Position numbers and translations under genes: made by a program. Shown here piece by piece: positions 6,655 through 10,096 of a DNA stretch of 10,096 bases. Below the pieces are notes generated by a model. That model searched no databases. It was not told where the DNA came from and saw only the letters and a program-made list of their open reading frames with translations. The stretch is from DASZIT01 sp035948855 (GTDB taxonomy: Bacteria; Actinomycetota; Acidimicrobiia; Acidimicrobiales; RAAP-2). The stretch's first letter is position 1; each line of letters begins with the position of its first letter. The stretch is from contig DASZIT010000037.1 of NCBI GenBank assembly GCA_035948855.1, forward strand, positions 1 through 10,096, in the 5' to 3' direction.

Positions 6655-6681
6655 ATGCCATCTGGCCAACCCGGGTGGCAT
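6655..6681. promoter_or_regulatory. 27-bp imperfect dyad, candidate operator in the divergent gap
   Basis: The left arm ATGCCATCTGG (6655-6665) and the reverse complement of the right arm, ATGCCACCCGG (6671-6681), match at 9 of 11 positions around a 5-nt centre. The outer 6 bp are perfect. It lies next to the candidate -10 box on the - strand and upstream of the transporter promoter, so a dimeric repressor here could control both units. In + strand RNA it would also fold, with two G-U pairs. No matching regulator gene is in the window. Confidence 0.4.
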
Positions 6682-6728
6682 GACCAAGCCAGCTCTCAGG
6701 ATTCGCACAGGTTACGGATCGCCCCTTC

Positions 6729-6734
6729 TACACT
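6729..6734 (+). promoter_or_regulatory. Candidate -10 box of the transporter gene
   Basis: TACACT fits TANNNT. Transcription would start near 6741, giving a leader of about 6 nt before the ATG at 6747, too short for a Shine-Dalgarno site. The GAGGG at 6735-6739 would lie mostly upstream of the message. Confidence 0.45.
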
Positions 6735-6746
6735 GAGGGCAATTCC

Positions 6747-7694
6747 ATGGTCTTCTTTCTTGCCCTCGGGGCGGCCTTCTCGAACGCAGTGATCAGTGTG
6801 CTCCAGCGCATGGGGGTAGAGGACGCCAAGGAAGAGGACACCCTCCGCCTGAGCCTTATGGCCCACGCCTTGAAGCGAAAGGTGTGGCTGGCCGGTTTCG
6901 CCCTGATGATCGTCTCGTTCATCCTCCAGGCGCTGGCCCTCCATTTCGGACGGCTGAGCCAGGTCCAGCCGATCCTGGTCACCGAAATCCTCTTCCTGGT
7001 CTTCATTCTCTCCACCCGGTTCGGCTACCGGGTCGGTGCCCGCGAATGGCTGGGGGTCGGGATGGCCTCGGCCGGCCTCGCCGGCTTCTTGGTGTTCGCC
7101 GCCCCCATCGGAGGGAACCAACTTCCCGAGAACATCGACTGGATCCTCGTGGGTGGGGCGTGCGTCGCCGCCATGGCGATCACCATCGTCCTCGCCCTCC
7201 GCGGTCCGAGGTGGTGGCGAGCCTCGATGTTCGGCACCTCGGCCGCCATCGGTTACGCCTTCACCGCGGCGATGACCAAGGTCGTCTCTCACTTCTTCGC
7301 CCAGGATTGGGTGAGCATCTTCTGGCACTGGCAGACCTACGCCCTGGCCACCTTCGGCGGTGCCTCGGTGTTCCTCACCCAGAACGCCTTCCATGCCGGA
7401 CCCATCGGGGCGTCCCAGACCGCCATCGTGCTGGTCGATCCCCTGGTCAGCATCGCCATCGGCATCGCTCTCTTCGGCGACAACCTCCAGACCGCCGGGG
7501 CCCGAGGGCCCCTCGAAGCCTTCTCGCTACTCATCCTCTGTGTCGGTGCGTACTCGCTGTCCCACTCAACGGTGATCGCCGCCTTCAAAGGCGACGGAGG
7601 ACCTGGCGGAGATTTGTTAGCCCCCCGGTACCAACCGCGCACCTCCGCGCCCACGGTGCCGTCAGACCCGATTCCGCCCCGCCTCAGCCACTGA
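6747..7694 (+). CDS. DMT/EamA-like multi-spanning membrane transporter
   Basis: A 315-aa integral membrane protein with about nine or ten hydrophobic segments, roughly at residues 1-20, 47-66, 73-92, 101-119, 132-150, 159-178, 194-211, 222-244 and 258-276. The layout and the segment FGRLSQVQPILVTEILF (67-83) resemble drug/metabolite transporter superfamily proteins common in actinobacteria. The repeated halves and the block AIVLVDPLVSIAIGIALFGD (226-245) fit that superfamily. It should move a small metabolite across the cytoplasmic membrane; neither substrate nor direction can be read. A Gly/Pro-rich cytoplasmic tail of about 35 residues (from GDGGPGGD to PPRLSH) follows the last segment. It starts 197 bp from, and divergent to, the short acyl-CoA dehydrogenase. 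The following gene has its own promoter. Confidence 0.9.
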   Translation: MVFFLALGAAFSNAVISVLQRMGVEDAKEEDTLRLSLMAHALKRKVWLAGFALMIVSFILQALALHFGRLSQVQPILVTEILFLVFILSTRFGYRVGAREWLGVGMASAGLAGFLVFAAPIGGNQLPENIDWILVGGACVAAMAITIVLALRGPRWWRASMFGTSAAIGYAFTAAMTKVVSHFFAQDWVSIFWHWQTYALATFGGASVFLTQNAFHAGPIGASQTAIVLVDPLVSIAIGIALFGDNLQTAGARGPLEAFSLLILCVGAYSLSHSTVIAAFKGDGGPGGDLLAPRYQPRTSAPTVPSDPIPPRLSH

Positions 7695-7741
7695 CCGCCA
7701 CCGCCTGGCCACCTCACCGATGAGCAACTGAGCTCCTTGGG

Positions 7742-7747
7742 TAGGCT
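7742..7747 (+). promoter_or_regulatory. Leaderless -10 box of the long acyl-CoA dehydrogenase
   Basis: TAGGCT fits TANNNT and lies 7 nt before the GTG at 7755, so transcription is expected to begin at or one base before that codon. An in-frame TTG at 7737 lies upstream of this box and could not be on such a transcript. This decides the start of the gene. Confidence 0.6.
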
Positions 7748-7754
7748 TCGGCCC

Positions 7755-8969
7755 GTGGATTTCTCCCTGGCCCCAGAGGACGAGGCATTCCGTGACGAGC
7801 TCCGTGGCTGGCTCGACGAGCATCTCGAACGGTTTCTGATCGAAACCGACGACGACGAACAGCGGGTGGCCGGGGTGCCGTCGCAGGAGCGGCGCAAGGC
7901 GTGGCAGCGCCTGATGAACGAGGGGGGGTGGGCCGCGGTCCATTGGTCAACCGAATGGGGCGGCCGGGAGACCACCGCGGTGCAGCGTCTCATCTACTCC
8001 GAGTTGATGGCCGAGTACCGGACGCCGGGGATGTTCAACACCAACGGCATCTGGCAGATCGGTCCGATGCTCATCCAGTGGGGCACCGAGGAGCAGAAGA
8101 ACCGCTGGCTGCCGAACATCATCAACGGCGACGACCACTGGTGTCAGGGGTTCTCCGAGCCCGATGCCGGGAATGATCTGGCCAACCTCCGCACCCTGGC
8201 CATCCTCGACGACCGCGGTGACCACTACCTGGTGAACGGGCAGAAGATCTGGATCTCCACCGCCCACCTGGCCAAGTGGGGCCTGTTCCTCTTCCGCACC
8301 GATCCGACGGCCATCGAACGAGGAGCCAAGCATGAAGGCATCACCGCCTTCATCGTCGACCTCGAGTCACCCGGGGTGGAATGCCGGCCGATCCGGGACA
8401 TGTCCGGCGAGGAGATGTTCAACGAGGTGTACTTCCGCGACGTCAAGGTTCCCGTCGACAGCCGGTTGGGCGGTGAGGGCGAGGGTTGGATGGTGGCCAT
8501 GAGCACCCTGGGCTTCGAGCGGGTCGGCATCGCCGGCCAGATCACCAGCCTGGCCGCCGACCTGCGGGCCATGGTGGAGACCGCCCGGGCCCTCAATCCC
8601 GAGGCGCTGGACGATCCGGTGATGGCCGACCGGTTGGCCCGGACCTGGACCGAGATCGAATTGACCCGGCTGCTGGTCTACCGGGCCCTCAGCAAGGTCA
8701 TGCGGGGCGAGAAGAATTGGCCCGAGGTCCCGTTCTCCAAGCTGCAGTGGTCGATGCTGGCCCAGACGTTGGCGGAGCTGGCGGTCGACCTCCTGGGCCC
8801 GGCCGGGCTGCTGGCCCGGGGAGGCGCCGACGCGGTGGACCGGGGCAAATGGACCCGGCTCTACTCGTTCCAGCGGTACTCGACGATCGGAGGCGGATCG
8901 ACCGAGGTCCAGAAGAACATCATTGCCGACCGGGCCATCAAACTGCCGGGTCGGGCGCGGCAGTCCTGA
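7755..8969 (+). CDS. Long acyl-CoA dehydrogenase (FadE family), probable catalytic subunit
   Basis: A 404-aa flavoprotein expected to insert a trans-2 double bond into an acyl-CoA, passing electrons to an electron-transfer flavoprotein. GTG 7755 is taken as start because the protein then begins MDFSLAPEDEAFRDEL, the usual opening, and because a leaderless -10 box lies just upstream. QGFSEPDAGNDLA (131-143) is the flavin/substrate motif and KIWISTAHLAKW (164-175) the following strand. The C-terminal catalytic site of medium-chain enzymes (YEGT) is replaced by TIGGGSTEVQKN (377-388), so the base is probably Glu255 in GFERVGIAG, the isovaleryl-CoA dehydrogenase position. The R-x-Q-F-G motif and the Q-x-x-G-G-x-G motif that normally hold FAD adenine are not recognisable; the short dehydrogenase has both in recognisable form, with D for G in the first. 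This complementarity suggests the two work as a heteromer. The thiolase-like gene follows after 4 nt. Confidence 0.95.
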   Translation: MDFSLAPEDEAFRDELRGWLDEHLERFLIETDDDEQRVAGVPSQERRKAWQRLMNEGGWAAVHWSTEWGGRETTAVQRLIYSELMAEYRTPGMFNTNGIWQIGPMLIQWGTEEQKNRWLPNIINGDDHWCQGFSEPDAGNDLANLRTLAILDDRGDHYLVNGQKIWISTAHLAKWGLFLFRTDPTAIERGAKHEGITAFIVDLESPGVECRPIRDMSGEEMFNEVYFRDVKVPVDSRLGGEGEGWMVAMSTLGFERVGIAGQITSLAADLRAMVETARALNPEALDDPVMADRLARTWTEIELTRLLVYRALSKVMRGEKNWPEVPFSKLQWSMLAQTLAELAVDLLGPAGLLARGGADAVDRGKWTRLYSFQRYSTIGGGSTEVQKNIIADRAIKLPGRARQS

Positions 8970-8973
8970 CCGG

Positions 8974-10096
8974 GTGGTGGCCTCCCCCCCTCGCCGGGAT
9001 CCACGCCAGCCCTGCCTGATCGGGGTCGGGCGGCGGACCTGGCACCCCGAAGACTGCGGTCCGGACGGCGCCCCCGAGCCGTTGGCCATGTGGGAGGAGG
9101 TTGCGAGGCTGGCCGATGCCGACACCGGCCACCCCGGTGCCATCGAGCGGCTCGAGCGCATCGATGTCGTCTACTGCCAGGCCTGGCAGTATGACGATCC
9201 CCCGGGCCGCCTGGCGGCGCGGTTGGGCGCCGACCCGAAGGTAGCCAACTACTCAGGGATCGGCGGCAACGTCCCCCAGTCGATCGTGTCCAACGCCGCC
9301 CGGGACATCCTCCGCGGCGACCTGGATCTGGCCCTGGTGGTCGGCAGCGAGGCGCTGGCCACCAAGCGGCGGCTGGCCAAGGAGGGGCGCAAGCCGGCGT
9401 GGAGCTTCCGGCCGGAAGAACGGCGGCCGTTCCCCTTCGACGTACCGCCCCACCCGGGAGAGGTGACCCACCGCGTCTTCGAGGCCTGGCTCACCTTCGC
9501 CCTGTTCGAGAACGCCCACCGGGCCCACCTCGGTGCCGGGCTGGAGGAGTACCGGCGGTCGCTCGGCGAGCTCCTCTCCCCGATGACCGGGGTGGCCGCG
9601 GCCAACCCCGGCGCCTGGTTCCCGATCGTCCGCGGGGTGGAAGAGATCCTCGGCCCGACCGCCCAGAACCGGATGGTCGGCTACCCGTACTCGAAACTGA
9701 TGACCGCGATCATGGACGTGGACATGGCCGCCGCGGTGCTGGTGGCCAGCGACGCCACCGCCGACTCGCTGGGGGTGCCCATCGACCGGCGGGTCTATCT
9801 CCGGGGCTGGGGCTACGCCGAGGACCCGCCGGCAGTGGCGCAACGGTCGGACCTCTGGCGGTCGGGGGCGATGGAGGCGGCCAGTGCTGCGGCGTTGCTG
9901 GGAGCCGGAGCCGGGGTCGGCGACGTCGCCCATCTGGACCTCTACTCGTGCTTCGCCAGCTCGATCGAGTTCGCCCTCGACGCCCTGGGCATCGACCCGG
10001 GCTCGGCCCGCAGTGCGGATCCGGCCACCCCGCCGGATCGGCCGGTCACCGTAACCGGCGGCTTGGCCTACCACGGCGGGCCGGGCAGCAACTACC
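8974..10096 (+). CDS. Thiolase-like protein (acetyl-CoA acetyltransferase family), 3' end missing
   Basis: An open frame runs off the right edge with no stop; 374 residues are visible of a protein whose relatives are about 500 aa. It begins QPCLIGVGRRTWHPEDCGPDG, then ANYSGIGGNVPQ (91-102), LDLALVVGSEAL (115-126), YPYSKLMTAIMDVDMAAAVLVAS (236-258), LDLYSCFAS (322-330) and TGGLAYHGGPGSNY (361-374). These blocks match proteins labelled acetyl-CoA acetyltransferase in actinobacteria, including thiolase-like proteins with an extra C-terminal domain. The usual nucleophilic cysteine in the N-terminal half is missing: GGN (97-99) stands there. Cys326 and His367 occur in the second half, near where thiolases have active-site motifs. 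True thiolysis is therefore doubtful. GTG 8974 and GTG 8977 are both possible starts; either follows the dehydrogenase stop by 4-7 nt, with no clear ribosome site, so coupling and a shared role in CoA-ester breakdown are likely. Confidence 0.9.
   Translation, partial: MVASPPRRDPRQPCLIGVGRRTWHPEDCGPDGAPEPLAMWEEVARLADADTGHPGAIERLERIDVVYCQAWQYDDPPGRLAARLGADPKVANYSGIGGNVPQSIVSNAARDILRGDLDLALVVGSEALATKRRLAKEGRKPAWSFRPEERRPFPFDVPPHPGEVTHRVFEAWLTFALFENAHRAHLGAGLEEYRRSLGELLSPMTGVAAANPGAWFPIVRGVEEILGPTAQNRMVGYPYSKLMTAIMDVDMAAAVLVASDATADSLGVPIDRRVYLRGWGYAEDPPAVAQRSDLWRSGAMEAASAAALLGAGAGVGDVAHLDLYSCFASSIEFALDALGIDPGSARSADPATPPDRPVTVTGGLAYHGGPGSNY

Noticed and set aside
7737..7754. TTG start of the long acyl-CoA dehydrogenase, adding six residues (GRLRP segment)
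   Set aside because: It lies upstream of a well-placed leaderless -10 box, and the family normally begins with M/V-D-F at 7755.
9253..10074. 273-codon open frame on the - strand near the right edge
   Set aside because: The + strand frame from 8974 is open to the edge and encodes a clear thiolase-like protein. The - strand translation is low-complexity.
1..10096. Search for CRISPR arrays, tRNA genes, insertion-sequence ends, toxin-antitoxin pairs or defence genes
   Set aside because: No regularly spaced repeats, cloverleaf-like segments, transposase motifs or small paired genes were seen. Gene content is ordinary metabolism throughout.

Overview
The window is high-GC, densely coded DNA. It looks like the chromosome of an actinobacterium, possibly of the Acidimicrobiia type. 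The reasons are the strong G/C bias at third codon positions, GTG starts, TANNNT -10 boxes placed for leaderless or very short-leader transcripts, and the number of acyl-CoA dehydrogenase and thiolase-like genes. That placement is inference from composition and gene content. I see no tRNA, rRNA, CRISPR, insertion sequence or phage gene.

Left part, + strand: a copper/topaquinone amine oxidase that enters from the left edge (its start is outside the window), then a cytoplasmic serine hydrolase of the beta-lactamase/family VIII esterase fold, then a sulfide:quinone reductase-like flavoprotein with its own promoter. The gaps between them hold several inverted repeats and candidate promoters, so these three look like separate transcription units.

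Middle, - strand: a two-gene unit of a short acyl-CoA dehydrogenase (364 aa) followed 3 nt later by an adenine/adenosine deaminase family protein with the adenine-deaminase-type signature. This unit converges on the flavoprotein gene across a 38-bp gap holding a perfect hairpin that could terminate both.

Right part, + strand: a DMT/EamA-type membrane transporter divergent from the short dehydrogenase, then a long acyl-CoA dehydrogenase (404 aa, start corrected to a leaderless GTG) and, 4 nt later, a thiolase-like protein cut by the right edge. The divergent gap (6550-6746) holds a 27-bp imperfect dyad and a bulged hairpin.

The most coherent biology is CoA-ester catabolism. The short and long dehydrogenases carry complementary halves of the usual FAD and catalytic signatures, as in the heteromeric actinobacterial enzymes that oxidise steroid side-chain CoA esters. 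The thiolase-like protein lacks the usual nucleophilic cysteine. I did not find a clearly new multi-gene defence or mobile system.
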